Assembly: GCA_038238555.1 (NCBI GenBank)
Contig: JBBRXP010000005.1
Location: forward strand, 1 to 64,000
Direction of reading: 5' to 3'
DNA: 64,000 nt
Source of the DNA: JANNXQ01 sp038238555
GTDB lineage: Bacteria > Verrucomicrobiota > Verrucomicrobiia > Chthoniobacterales > Chthoniobacteraceae
Shown here: in pieces, positions 1 to 8,314 of the stretch
Layout of the letters: each line of letters begins with the position of its first letter
How positions within the stretch are numbered: the first letter of the stretch is position 1
Notes under the pieces: model-generated
Database searches by the model: none
The model's input: the letters and a program-made list of their open reading frames with translations, nothing else
Told to the model about the DNA's origin: nothing
Made by a program: the position numbers and the translations under genes

Positions 1-12
1 ACTGCTGCGCTT

Positions 13-73
13 ACTCACACCCCCCACACCCACGCGCCCCGGGGGGGTGGGTTGCGGTGTACTCACACCCCCC
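13..73. repeat. C-rich direct repeat at the window edge
   Basis: The 13-mer ACTCACACCCCCC occurs at 13-25 and again at 61-73, separated by a C-run and G-run stretch that could pair with itself. No reading frame here resembles a gene, and it lies just downstream of the helicase stop codon, so it may act as a transcript end. This is weak evidence, because homopolymer-rich ends can also be assembly artefacts. Confidence 0.3.
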
Positions 74-91
74 GCTCCTTGGGCTCCATCT

Positions 92-1342
92 TCAGCGCCG
101 GCGCGGCTTCCACGAGCCGCCGCGATCTCTCGGCGGGGTTCGGCGCTGGCCGGCGCCGCTCGGGCCCCGGCCCTGGCCCCGCCGCTCGCCGCGCTCCGGC
201 TCCGTGAAGGCGGGCGAGGGCGCGGAGTAGTCGAAGCCTTCCGCTTTTTTCCGCACGATGCCGCGGCCGATGAAGCGCTCGAGTGTGCGCAGCGGGCCGT
301 GATCTTCGGGCGATACAAAGCTGATCGCATCGCCCACCGCGTGCGCGCGCCCGGTGCGTCCGATGCGGTGGACGTAATCCTCCGAGTGCATGGGAAAGTC
401 GTAGTTCACCACATGCGAGATGCCGTCCACGTCGATGCCGCGCGCGGCGATATCCGTGGCCACAAGCACGCGCACTGTGCCGGCCTTAAAGTCCTGCAAG
501 GCGCGCAGGCGCTGATTCTGCGAGCGATTCGAGTGCAGCGTGCCGGTCTTGATGCCGCTGCTCTCGAGCTTGCGCGCCACGCGGTCGGCGCCGTGTTTGG
601 TGCGGGTGAAAACGAGCACGCTATCGAGCGCCGGATCGCGCAGCAGATGCGCGAGCAGCGCGGGCTTGAGGTGCTTGGGCACTTCATACACGAGCTGCGT
701 CACGGTCTCGGCGGGGTTCGCGCGGCGGCCGATCTCCACGATCTTCGGCGCGCGCTGAAACTCGTGCGTGAGCGTCTCGATCTCGCGCGAGAGCGTGGCC
801 GAAAACATGAGCGTCTGGCGCTTCGCCGGCAGCGCTTTCACGATCTGCCGGATGGAAGGCAGGAAGCCCATGTCGAGCATGCGGTCGGCTTCATCGAGCA
901 CGAGAAAGGCGAGCCCCGAAAAATCGCCGTGCCGAAATAAATCCAGCAGCCGGCCCGGCGTGGCGACTACGATATCCACGCCACCGCGCAGCGCCTCGAT
1001 CTGCGGCCGCTCGCCCACTCCCCCAAAAACCGTGGCCATGCGCAGCGGCAGATGCCTGGCGTAGGCGCGCACATTCTCCTCGATCTGCACCACCAACTCG
1101 CGCGTGGGCGCGACCACCAGCACGCGGATGCCGCGCCGATTGCCCGCCGCGCCGAGCTTCGCAAGGATGGGCCACGCGAATGCCGCCGTCTTGCCCGTGC
1201 CCGTCTGCGCGATGCCGATGACGTCGTGCCCCGCGAGCACGAGCGGGATGGCCGCCGACTGAATGGGAGTCGGCTCCGTGTAGCCAGCTTCCTGGATTGC
1301 TTTGTGGATGCAGTCTCCGAGACCGAGGGCGCGAAATGGCAT
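92..1342 (-). CDS. rhlE: DEAD-box ATP-dependent RNA helicase, RhlE-like
   Basis: This is a cytosolic ATP-dependent RNA unwinding enzyme used in ribosome assembly and RNA turnover. The 416 residues carry the full motif series in order: a Q-motif (PTPIQ), Walker A AQTGTGKT, PTREL, TPGR, the DEAD box in VLDEADRMLDMGF, SAT in MFSATL, then ARGID and the arginine-finger motif YVHRIGRTGRA. The C-terminal tail of about 50 residues is Arg/Gly-rich, as expected for RNA binding in RhlE-type proteins. The ATG start at 1342 sits close upstream of the Q-motif, which is usual. The gene stands alone, with a repeat hairpin just upstream. The assignment to RhlE rather than another DEAD subfamily rests on length and tail and is less certain than the family. 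Confidence 0.93.
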   Translation of the reverse strand: MPFRALGLGDCIHKAIQEAGYTEPTPIQSAAIPLVLAGHDVIGIAQTGTGKTAAFAWPILAKLGAAGNRRGIRVLVVAPTRELVVQIEENVRAYARHLPLRMATVFGGVGERPQIEALRGGVDIVVATPGRLLDLFRHGDFSGLAFLVLDEADRMLDMGFLPSIRQIVKALPAKRQTLMFSATLSREIETLTHEFQRAPKIVEIGRRANPAETVTQLVYEVPKHLKPALLAHLLRDPALDSVLVFTRTKHGADRVARKLESSGIKTGTLHSNRSQNQRLRALQDFKAGTVRVLVATDIAARGIDVDGISHVVNYDFPMHSEDYVHRIGRTGRAHAVGDAISFVSPEDHGPLRTLERFIGRGIVRKKAEGFDYSAPSPAFTEPERGERRGQGRGPSGAGQRRTPPRDRGGSWKPRRR

Positions 1343-1350
1343 GCGTGGAG

Positions 1351-1414
1351 AAACCTGAAACCTGAGTTTCTGAAAGCGCGCGATTCCCTTATTCAGGTTT
1401 CAGGTCTCAGGTTT
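1351..1414. repeat. AACCTGA heptamer array in inverted orientation
   Basis: The left arm (1351-1375) contains tandem AACCTGA units. The right arm (1392-1414) contains the reverse complement (CAGGTTT/CAGGTCT units), with about 16 bases between them. The transcript could fold into a stem in either direction. It fills the gap between the helicase start and the DUF1080 stop, and the last bases touch that stop codon. It belongs with the other heptamer arrays in this window. Confidence 0.7.
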
Positions 1415-2103
1415 TATTTCAACGGCCGCAGCTTGATGGATCGGAACGCGATCTCCGCGCCGTGATCTTGAAGCAAGATCGGCGACTTCGTCTTCTCGCC
1501 GAACTTGGCGATCTTCGCGTACTTGCTCTTTGCGATGCACGCTTTGATCTCGTCGCTGCCCATCTCAAACTCCACGGTCTTCGCGCCGTTGAGCCACTGC
1601 TCGACGTGGTTTCCATTCACCACGAGGCGGCTGCGATTCCACTGCCCAGGCGGCTTCACGGTCTTGTCGGCCGGCGGCTCGATGAGGTCGTAAAGCCCGC
1701 CGGTCTGGTGCAGACGGCCGCCTTTCACGCCGTCGGAATTCCGCTCGTCGTCGATAAGCTGGTACTCGAAGCCCACGTTTTTCGTGGCGTCCACGAGGTT
1801 GTATTTCACGCCGCTGTTGCCGGCCTCGGCGATGTTCCACTCCCAAGTGAGCTCGAAGTTTTCAAACTGCTCGCTGGTCACGATGTCGCCGTTGGCGGCT
1901 ACGCGCTTGATCGTTCCGCCTTCGACCGCCCAGCCCTTCTCGGGAAAGGTCGTCGTGCCGATCGCGACCCAGCCCGCGCTCGTTGTGCCGTCAAAGAGCA
2001 GCTTCCAGCCGGCGGCTTTTTCCGCGGCGGTCAAAGTGTTGGGCGGCTCAACGGCGAAGGAATGCGCAGCGAGCAGGGCGAGAAGGAGGCATTGGATTTT
2101 CAT
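1414..2103 (-). CDS. secreted DUF1080 (3-keto-disaccharide hydrolase-type) protein
   Basis: A 229-residue exported protein with a clear signal peptide (hydrophobic residues 4-17, cleavage expected near AHSFA). The mature part is one DUF1080 beta-sandwich, recognisable by the opening GWKLLFDGTTSAGW and by ENFELTWEWNI, NSGVKY and a C-terminal SPILLQDHG. Family members hydrolyse 3-keto-disaccharides or bind carbohydrates and are greatly expanded in Planctomycetes and Verrucomicrobia. The ATG at 2103 overlaps the stop of the upstream DUF1080 gene (ATGA), so the two are translated as a pair. The exact substrate cannot be read from sequence. Confidence 0.88.
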   Translation of the reverse strand: MKIQCLLLALLAAHSFAVEPPNTLTAAEKAAGWKLLFDGTTSAGWVAIGTTTFPEKGWAVEGGTIKRVAANGDIVTSEQFENFELTWEWNIAEAGNSGVKYNLVDATKNVGFEYQLIDDERNSDGVKGGRLHQTGGLYDLIEPPADKTVKPPGQWNRSRLVVNGNHVEQWLNGAKTVEFEMGSDEIKACIAKSKYAKIAKFGEKTKSPILLQDHGAEIAFRSIKLRPLK

Positions 2104-2921
2104 GGAGTGGATTTGGTGGAGGCTTGTGCGGGCAGAAGGGCGCGGACTTTCAAGCCACGAAACGCGGCCTCGTCTCCTTCGTCGAGGATCAAGAGCGCGG
2201 TCTTAAATTTCGTCATTCCAAATCCCGGCGGCACGCGCGTCTTGCTCGCGGCGATGGCTTCTCGAAAGCCGCGCGCTCCCACGTCGTATTCGAGCACCCG
2301 CGCTCCATTGAGCCAGTGCTCGACGTGCATTCCCTGCACGACGATTTTCCCCGAGTTCCACTCGCCGGGCTCGTTCACGACTGCATCCGCGGCCGGCGGG
2401 AGGATCGAGAATAGCGCGCCGGTGCGGTGCGGCGGGCCGCCCTTGAGTCCATCGGGATGATGCATGTCGTCGATGATTTGGAATTCGCACCCCGTCGGCT
2501 TCCCGACGCCGGCGCGCGCGAAGTAGAGGATGCCGGTGTTGGACGACACCGCGAGCTTCCACTGAAAGGCAAACTCGAAATCGGTGAATTGTTCCGCCGT
2601 GATGAGATCGCCGCCTGTGACCGTGCCCATCTTCGCCGGTTCTTTCGGGAGCGAAAGCGCGCCGTTGTCGATGGTCCAACCGCTCTTGAGGAACTCGGCG
2701 TTCTTCAAGCCGCGCAAGCCCGGCACGGTCTTTCCATCGAAGAGCAGCTTCCAACCCGCGGCCGCTTCTTCCGGAGTGAGCGCGTTGGCCTCGACAGTGG
2801 CGGCGGCTTCTTCGCGGGCCTCCTGTTCCTCGCGGGCTGCGCGCTCCGCTTTGTCGATGGCGCGCGACGCGTCCGCGCTGAGCAGGCAGCAGACAAAAAG
2901 AGCGCTCCGGAAAATTTGCAC
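2100..2921 (-). CDS. secreted DUF1080 (3-keto-disaccharide hydrolase-type) protein
   Basis: A paralogue of the downstream gene, 273 residues from a GTG at 2921. I chose this start because it opens directly on a signal peptide (VQIFRSALFVCCLLSADASRA). The longer frame upstream adds non-signal sequence that runs into the divergent gene. A charged Glu/Ala/Arg helix follows the signal peptide, then the DUF1080 domain (GWKLLFDGKTVPGLRGL, FEFAFQWKLAV, NTGILYF, IDDMHHPD, HVEHWLNG). It is likely periplasmic or outer-surface and involved in sugar degradation. Its divergent neighbour is a FAH-superfamily enzyme that may act on the same sugar-acid pathway, which is an inference from context only. Confidence 0.85.
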   Translation of the reverse strand: MQIFRSALFVCCLLSADASRAIDKAERAAREEQEAREEAAATVEANALTPEEAAAGWKLLFDGKTVPGLRGLKNAEFLKSGWTIDNGALSLPKEPAKMGTVTGGDLITAEQFTDFEFAFQWKLAVSSNTGILYFARAGVGKPTGCEFQIIDDMHHPDGLKGGPPHRTGALFSILPPAADAVVNEPGEWNSGKIVVQGMHVEHWLNGARVLEYDVGARGFREAIAASKTRVPPGFGMTKFKTALLILDEGDEAAFRGLKVRALLPAQASTKSTP

Positions 2922-2979
2922 GGGGCGGACGCTAGCGTTCGACGTTGGAGATTGGAAGTGCGATGTCCACGCTCTCCTC
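2922..2979. promoter_or_regulatory. divergent intergenic region between DUF1080 and FAH genes
   Basis: Only 58 bases separate the GTG of the secreted DUF1080 gene (minus strand) from the ATG of the FAH-type enzyme (plus strand), so both promoters must lie here or inside the gene starts. I see no convincing sigma70 boxes or operator palindrome. Confidence 0.35.
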
Positions 2980-3813
2980 ATGCTTTTCCCGCCCATCACC
3001 ATCCATAGCACCGCCGCGGGCCTTATCGCTCAGCGCGACGAAAATTTTTTCCATCTCGCCGGGACAAATCTCGACGCGCTCTTCACGCACAACGAACCCG
3101 CCGCGTGGCTCGCCGCGCAGCTTGAGCGCGCCGAGTCCGCGCCGCGCCCGACCGAGTTCCTCGCGCCCATCCAGAGCCAGGAGGTGTGGGCCGCGGGAGT
3201 GACCTACCTCCGCTCGCGCGATGCGCGAATGCAGGAATCGCAGGACGCCGGCGGGGGCAGCTTTTACGACCGCGTGTATGCCGCCGAGCGGCCCGAGCTT
3301 TTTTTTAAGGCGACGCCGCACCGCGTGGTCGGCCACGGCGCGAGCATGCGACTACGCGGCGATGCGCGGTGGAACGTGCCCGAGCCCGAACTCGCGCTCG
3401 CCATCAATGTGGATGGCACCATCTTCGGCTACACCGCCGGCAACGATCTGAGCTCTCGCGACATCGAGGGCGAAAACCCGCTCTACCTTCCGCAGGCCAA
3501 AGTGTGGAGCCAGTGCTGCGCGCTCGGCCCCGGCCTCGTGGTGCGCGATCCGCTTCCGCGTGAGACGGCCATCGAGCTCACGATCCTGCGCGCGGGCGCG
3601 ACCGTCTTCCACGGCGCCACGGCGCTCGACCGGATGAAGCGCACGCTGCCGGAACTCGCCGGCTGGCTCCTGCGCGAGGATCACTTTCCCGCCGGTTGCT
3701 ACCTGCTCACCGGCACCGGCACCGTGCCGCCCGATGACTTCACGCTGCAGACTGGCGACGAGATGCGCATCTCGATCGGCGGCATCGGGACGCTGGTGAA
3801 CGGGATCGCTTGA
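2980..3813 (+). CDS. fumarylacetoacetate hydrolase-family protein, possible sugar-acid dehydratase
   Basis: A 277-residue cytosolic enzyme of the FAH superfamily. The metal-binding acidic residues lie in PEPELALAI, and the following block GNDLSSRDIEGENPLYLPQ is typical of the branch that includes 2-dehydro-3-deoxy-D-arabinonate dehydratases rather than true fumarylacetoacetase. The C-terminal part (TGTGTVPPDDFTLQTGDEM) is the conserved FAH end. The ATG at 2980 leaves a short N-terminal lid domain of the usual length. It is divergent from two secreted DUF1080 sugar-processing proteins, which fits a role in sugar-acid catabolism. Substrate and reaction (dehydration, hydrolysis or decarboxylation) are not fixed by the sequence. 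Confidence 0.82.
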   Translation: MLFPPITIHSTAAGLIAQRDENFFHLAGTNLDALFTHNEPAAWLAAQLERAESAPRPTEFLAPIQSQEVWAAGVTYLRSRDARMQESQDAGGGSFYDRVYAAERPELFFKATPHRVVGHGASMRLRGDARWNVPEPELALAINVDGTIFGYTAGNDLSSRDIEGENPLYLPQAKVWSQCCALGPGLVVRDPLPRETAIELTILRAGATVFHGATALDRMKRTLPELAGWLLREDHFPAGCYLLTGTGTVPPDDFTLQTGDEMRISIGGIGTLVNGIA

Positions 3814-3916
3814 AGACGGGGCCGTCGATGAGCGAGTAACCCAGGAGTTCCGCGCGGGCCGCGGCGGGGAAGGATTGTTTTGAAAAAGCGCGGAACTGCC
3901 CCACGCTCTCAGCCGC

Positions 3917-5206
3917 ATGTTCCCAGCCCTCGCCCTCCGCATCCTCCGCACCACCGACCCGCGGTTGCTCGTGAAGTTTGCGTGGAATTTCGGAGTCAAG
4001 GGGATGCTCTCGGTCGAGCGCTTCAAGTCGCGGATCAAGCGCGGCGAATACTTTCCACCCTTTCTCTACCTCTCGATCCTCAACTCCTGCAATCTGCGCT
4101 GCCAGGGCTGCTGGGTGGATGTGGAGGCGGAGCGCACGCAGATCGATCTCGCCACGCTCAACCGCACGATCGACGGCGCAAAGGCGCACGGGAACTCATT
4201 CTTCGGCATCCTCGGCGGCGAGCCCTTCATGCACCCGGAACTGCTCGATCTGCTCGCGGCGCATCCGGATTGTTACTTCCAAATTTTCACCAACGGCCAA
4301 TTCATCACCGACAAAGTGGCCAGGCGCCTGCGGCAGATCGGCAACGCCACGCCGCTCATTTCCATTGAAGGCCGCGAGATCGTGAGCGACGAGCGGCGCG
4401 GAAAAAAGGAAGTCTTCGCCCGCACCCTGCGCGGCCTCGAGGCGTGCCTGCGCGAGCGCATCCTCACCGGCGTCGCCACCAGCGTGTGCCAGACGAATAT
4501 CGACGAGCTTTGCACCGAGGCGTGGCTGCGCGAGCTCATCGCGCGCGGCGTGCATTACTGCTGGTTTCACACGTATCGCCCGGTGGGGCCGAAGATGAAT
4601 CCCGCGCTCGCGCTGCGGCCCGATCAACTCGTGCGCGTGCGGCGGTTCGTGGTCGAGATGCGCGCGCGGGTGCCCATCGCGATCATCGATGCCTACTACG
4701 ACGGCGAGGGGCGCGCGCTGTGCCCGATGAGCACGGGCATCAGCCATCACATCAATCCGCGCGGCGACATCGAGCCGTGCCCGATCATCCAGTTCGCCAC
4801 GGAAAATATCCGCGATGAGCGCGGCGTCTTCGCCACGATGCGCGACTCGAGCTTCCTCAAAGATTTCCGCGAACTCAGCGCGGCGCACACCCGCGGCTGC
4901 GTGGTGCTCGAACGGCCCGATCTTGTAAAAAAACTCGTGGTCAAACACGGCGCGCGCGACACCACCGCGCGCGGCACCGCCATGGCCGAACTCGAAGCGA
5001 TGGAGCCGCGCTTCAGCCAGTGGCTCCCCGGCCAGGAAATCCCCGAGCAGCATTGGATGTACCGCTGGGCGAAGAAGTATTGGTTCAATGACTTCGATGC
5101 CTACGCCAACGTCTCCCATGACGCGGAGGCAAAGGCGCGCAGTCTGCGCGAGACTCAAGGAGAGGCGACACTCCTGTCGCCTTGCGCGACGAAGTCGCGC
5201 GATTGA
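3917..5206 (+). CDS. radical SAM protein
   Basis: 429 residues. The 4Fe-4S cluster motif C-x3-C-x2-C is at Cys58, Cys62 and Cys65 (NSCNLRCQGCW), followed by ILGGEPF, the usual SAM-binding strand. A second set of cysteines (CPMSTG and PCPIIQ near residues 275-295) resembles the auxiliary cluster region of SPASM or HpnH-like enzymes. The ATG at 3917 is the first in frame; I see no strong Shine-Dalgarno. The last 20 or so residues (after KARSLRETQ) are encoded by a hairpin repeat and probably are not part of the fold. The gene follows the FAH enzyme by about 100 bases on the same strand. Substrate unknown. Confidence 0.85.
   Translation: MFPALALRILRTTDPRLLVKFAWNFGVKGMLSVERFKSRIKRGEYFPPFLYLSILNSCNLRCQGCWVDVEAERTQIDLATLNRTIDGAKAHGNSFFGILGGEPFMHPELLDLLAAHPDCYFQIFTNGQFITDKVARRLRQIGNATPLISIEGREIVSDERRGKKEVFARTLRGLEACLRERILTGVATSVCQTNIDELCTEAWLRELIARGVHYCWFHTYRPVGPKMNPALALRPDQLVRVRRFVVEMRARVPIAIIDAYYDGEGRALCPMSTGISHHINPRGDIEPCPIIQFATENIRDERGVFATMRDSSFLKDFRELSAAHTRGCVVLERPDLVKKLVVKHGARDTTARGTAMAELEAMEPRFSQWLPGQEIPEQHWMYRWAKKYWFNDFDAYANVSHDAEAKARSLRETQGEATLLSPCATKSRD
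5164..5199. repeat. two adjacent small hairpins (REP-like) in the end of the radical SAM gene
   Basis: GGCGAC-ACTCCT-GTCGCC at 5164-5181 and CGCGAC-GAA-GTCGCG at 5185-5199 are both perfect stems, followed by a further GAGGCGACGCTCCTC copy. The same GGCGAC/GTCGCC core recurs near 17.2, 41.9 and 45.3 kb. The pair sits between two convergent genes and could terminate transcription from both sides. Confidence 0.6.
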
Positions 5207-5240
5207 GGCGACGCTCCTCTCGTCTCCTCGGGGAAGCGCG

Positions 5241-6707
5241 TCAGGATGCCGGGGTCGCCACGGTGAGGTTCTGCTCTTCGGGCACGGCGTAGCGGGTCTT
5301 GATGCGCTCGCGGGCTGCTTCCACGGCGGTGCGTTCGAGCACGAGCGGGCGGCCGATGCCGAGAAATTTCACCACGTAAAAGTCGGGCTTCTCAGCGAAG
5401 GCGGCGGCGGCATCTTCGAGCGTTTTGATCTTCTTGTCGTTGATCTCATCGACGATGCCCTCGCGGAATTCGGCGAGATAGGTGTTGAGCGGATCGGGCA
5501 GGATGGCACTGAGCACGATGATCTCGGGATGGTCGCGGTAAATTTCCTTGGTGATGAAGAAGTCGTAGAAGAAACCGATGCGTTGATTTTCAAACGAATA
5601 AGCGCCGAGCAGATTGCGCGAGAGCGGTTGGAAAAGCAGCCCGCCAAAGAGCACATAGCGCGGCTGCTGCTCGTAGGCCTGCGCCTGCATCGAGAAGGGC
5701 CACGCCCGCTCAAATTTGATCTCGACCGCCATCGGCTTCTTATCGCGCAGGATGGAGAGACGCACGGTCTCGCCGAGAAATTTTCGTTCCGCCACTTCGC
5801 TCATCAGCAGGCGCTCGCCTTCGAGTTCCACCATGCCGTCGCTGGCGATTTCGTGGCCATCTATTGCCAGCAGCACGTCGCCCGGCAGGAGCTTTCCCGC
5901 GCATACGCCGGCTTGGTGCACGGAACTCACGATCACGCCGCGATCGTCGTTCGGCAGCCCGAGCGCCTTGCGCATCGCGGGGTTGAGCGTGTTGAAGAAG
6001 CCGATCGAGAGATCCATGTAGCGGTCGTAGTGGCCGTCCTCGATGTCCTTCAGAAAATGCCGGATCACGGGCGTGGGAATCATGTAGCCGACATTTTGTG
6101 CGACATCGCCCGAGAAGCCCTGGAAGGCGATGCCGACGACTTTGCCATCCTGCATCACGGGGCCGCCGGAGTTGCCGGGATTGATGGCCGCGTCGATCTG
6201 GATGGAGAGATGCGAATCGACCACCGAGTGGGTGTAGGTGCGGAAGTCGATGCGCGACACCACGCCCTGCGTGACGCTGAGCCGCTCGCCGCCGATGGGG
6301 TAGCCGAAGACCGACACGGTGGATTCGAGTTCTGGGATGCCGCCGAGCGCGAGCGGCTGGGTGCCTTTGAAAAACTCCGGGTCGAGCTTGAGCACCGCGA
6401 GATCGCAGTCGTGCGCGATGTGCTCGACGGTCGCGATGTACTTCTTCGGGTCGTGCTCTTTTTCGACGGTGAGGAAGCGCGCATTGCTCACCACGTGGGC
6501 ATTGGTCATGAGCCGATCCCCCGAGACCACCCACCCCGTGCCGCTGCCCGACGCCACCTGGCCCGGCAACCACGGCACGCGGTAGTTGGCATCCTGCATC
6601 GTATTGGAAATGCGGGCTACGCTCTTGCGCACCTGGCTGGGCTGCGCGAAGCCGGTGGCGGCGAGGAGGGTGAAAAGAAAAGCGGCTTGCCAAATGCGTC
6701 GGATCAT
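5241..6707 (-). CDS. exported trypsin-like serine protease with PDZ domains, Deg9-like
   Basis: 488 residues from the ATG at 6707, which opens on a signal peptide (residues 1-21, ending GFAQ). The catalytic triad of the chymotrypsin-fold protease is visible: His71 in TNAHVV, Asp102 in DCDLAVLKL, and Ser180 in NPGNSGGP. A PDZ domain follows (GVIVSSVHQAGVCAGKLLPG), then a second C-terminal module (ARPYVLF-like start RYVLFGGLLFQPL, VDEINDKKIKTLED) that resembles the PDZ_3 domain of plant Deg9. The longer frame upstream of 6707 was discarded because it lacks a signal peptide and runs into the divergent gene. The likely role is periplasmic protein quality control. Confidence 0.87.
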   Translation of the reverse strand: MIRRIWQAAFLFTLLAATGFAQPSQVRKSVARISNTMQDANYRVPWLPGQVASGSGTGWVVSGDRLMTNAHVVSNARFLTVEKEHDPKKYIATVEHIAHDCDLAVLKLDPEFFKGTQPLALGGIPELESTVSVFGYPIGGERLSVTQGVVSRIDFRTYTHSVVDSHLSIQIDAAINPGNSGGPVMQDGKVVGIAFQGFSGDVAQNVGYMIPTPVIRHFLKDIEDGHYDRYMDLSIGFFNTLNPAMRKALGLPNDDRGVIVSSVHQAGVCAGKLLPGDVLLAIDGHEIASDGMVELEGERLLMSEVAERKFLGETVRLSILRDKKPMAVEIKFERAWPFSMQAQAYEQQPRYVLFGGLLFQPLSRNLLGAYSFENQRIGFFYDFFITKEIYRDHPEIIVLSAILPDPLNTYLAEFREGIVDEINDKKIKTLEDAAAAFAEKPDFYVVKFLGIGRPLVLERTAVEAARERIKTRYAVPEEQNLTVATPAS

Positions 6708-6792
6708 GTGGCGGGGAAGATGCACGGCGCGTGCGCGGCTGCAAACGGCGAAAGGCAGCGGAGGTCCCTTGCCAGAAGTCCGAGGCAATTGT

Positions 6793-7593
6793 ATGCGGGA
6801 CCGCGCATGCGCCATCTCACACTCGCTCCTCACCGCCATCGTCGTCGTTGCCCGCACCGCGGCTCTCGATGCGCAGGTGGTTTTCCTCAATCCCATCGCC
6901 GATGCTTTTGTCGCTTCCTCGGTGCCTGACGGCAATTTCGGAGGCGGAGGTTCGCTCGGCACCGCGGCCGGGGCCTTGCCCAAGGGCGAATTCAATACGC
7001 TGCTCAAGTTCAATCTTTCCCCGGTCAAGGTGAACTTCGATGCGGCTTACGGAGTGGGGCTCTGGATGATCATTTCCATGAATTTGCAATTGACCGCGTC
7101 CAAGCCGACCAACCCGTTTTTTAACGGGAACGGCGCGGGACCGGGCGGCGCCGACGTGAACTTCGCGGGCCGGTTCTTCATCACGTGGATGGAGAACAAC
7201 AGTTGGGTCGAAGGCCTTGGCACCCCGGATTCACCCGGCACGACAGGAATCACCTTCGCCACGCTGCCTTCCTTCCTCGGGGAGAATGATGAGACCCAAG
7301 GCCCGTTCGCTTTCGACGGTTCGATCACCGCATCTGTGACCTACGAACTCACGTTGACTCCCTCCTTTTTCACTAACGCGACCGAGGGCAATACGGTGAG
7401 CCTGCTCATCCAGCCCGCCGACGACAACGTGGCGATGCTAGTGGCTTCCCGCACCATGCGCCTCGGAGGCTTTCCGGTCCTGCGGGTAACGGCCCTTCCC
7501 ATTTCCCTCCCGGAACCGTCCGGGCTCCATTGCGCGCTGAGCGGTATCGTGGTGCTCGCAGCCGGGCGCCGCATTTTCCGCGCACATGCGTAG
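6793..7593 (+). CDS. DNRLRE-type exported protein with degenerate PEP-CTERM tail
   Basis: 266 residues from the ATG at 6793, chosen because it begins a signal-peptide-like segment ending near LDA. The mature part starts with the DNRLRE-type pattern ADAFVASSVPDGNFGGGG and GEFNTLLKFNLS, typical of a secreted beta-sandwich fold. Near the C-terminus the sequence LPEPSG is followed by a short hydrophobic stretch and GRRIFRAHA, a weak version of the PEP-CTERM exosortase signal. It is a paralogue of the gene at 8315-9067. Its stop overlaps the next gene by 8 bases. Confidence 0.72.
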   Translation: MRDRACAISHSLLTAIVVVARTAALDAQVVFLNPIADAFVASSVPDGNFGGGGSLGTAAGALPKGEFNTLLKFNLSPVKVNFDAAYGVGLWMIISMNLQLTASKPTNPFFNGNGAGPGGADVNFAGRFFITWMENNSWVEGLGTPDSPGTTGITFATLPSFLGENDETQGPFAFDGSITASVTYELTLTPSFFTNATEGNTVSLLIQPADDNVAMLVASRTMRLGGFPVLRVTALPISLPEPSGLHCALSGIVVLAAGRRIFRAHA

Positions 7594-8260
7594 TGGATGG
7601 TTCACGGCCGGAGAAGCGCGCGCGGCGCTGCTCATCACCGGCGTGATCGGCGCGCTGCTGGCCGCGGCCTGGCCCAAAGTGCGCGAGCGCCGGGATGCCG
7701 CGCGGTGTCTCTCAAATCTCGAAGGCTGGGCCGCCGCGCTGCACGCCTACGCCGCCGATCACGACGGGCAAACTCCGCGGCGTGGACAAGGCCGGCGCCC
7801 ACTCTCGAAAATCGAACGGCCCGAGGATTGGTTTAATGCGCTCCCGCCTTACGCCGGCCTGCCGAGTTATAGCGCTCTAGTGAAAAGCGGGCGTCGCATT
7901 GAGCCCGGCGAGGGAACTCTCTTTGCATGCCCGCGCGCGCGGGATCCCGGGGCCGAATGCTTCCTGCCCTACGCCATGAACATGAATCTCTCGCCATCGG
8001 ATCGACCCGCGCCGCATCGGCTCGCGGAGATCGCGAATGCCAGTCGTCTCGTCTTCCTCGCCGATGGCCCCGGCCCCTACTCGGCCACGCTGCCCGCCGC
8101 CGCGCCGTATTCCGTGCCGGCGCGGCATGGCGGGCGGGTGCATCTGGTCTTTGTCGATGGACACGCCGCATCCTTCGATGGCGCGCATGTGGGAGCCGGC
8201 GTCGGCGATCCGCATCGCGAGGAGATTCAGTGGGCCCTGCCGGACACCGGCACGGATTAG
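7586..8260 (+). CDS. pseudopilin-like protein with H-X9-DG C-terminal motif
   Basis: 224 residues. The C-terminal motif HGGRVHLVFVDG fits H-X9-DG exactly, the signature of a large type II secretion-like pseudopilin family expanded in Planctomycetes and Verrucomicrobia. The N-terminus has a single hydrophobic helix (ARAALLITGVIGALLAAAWP) after GEARA, but it lacks the usual prepilin cleavage context (G-FTLIE), so processing is doubtful. CLSNLEGWAAALHAYAADH matches the conserved helix that follows. The gene overlaps the preceding PEP-CTERM gene by 8 bases and is probably cotranscribed with it. Confidence 0.78.
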   Translation: MRSGWFTAGEARAALLITGVIGALLAAAWPKVRERRDAARCLSNLEGWAAALHAYAADHDGQTPRRGQGRRPLSKIERPEDWFNALPPYAGLPSYSALVKSGRRIEPGEGTLFACPRARDPGAECFLPYAMNMNLSPSDRPAPHRLAEIANASRLVFLADGPGPYSATLPAAAPYSVPARHGGRVHLVFVDGHAASFDGAHVGAGVGDPHREEIQWALPDTGTD

Positions 8261-8314
8261 CTGAACCTAAGATTGTTTTTCAGACAAAAACTAAATAGAA
8301 CCAACACACAAATA

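Noticed and set aside
8271..8297. A sigma70 promoter upstream of the 8315 gene (TTGTTT and TAAATA)
   Set aside because: The spacing between the two boxes is only 13 bases, too short for a convincing promoter, though the region is AT-rich.
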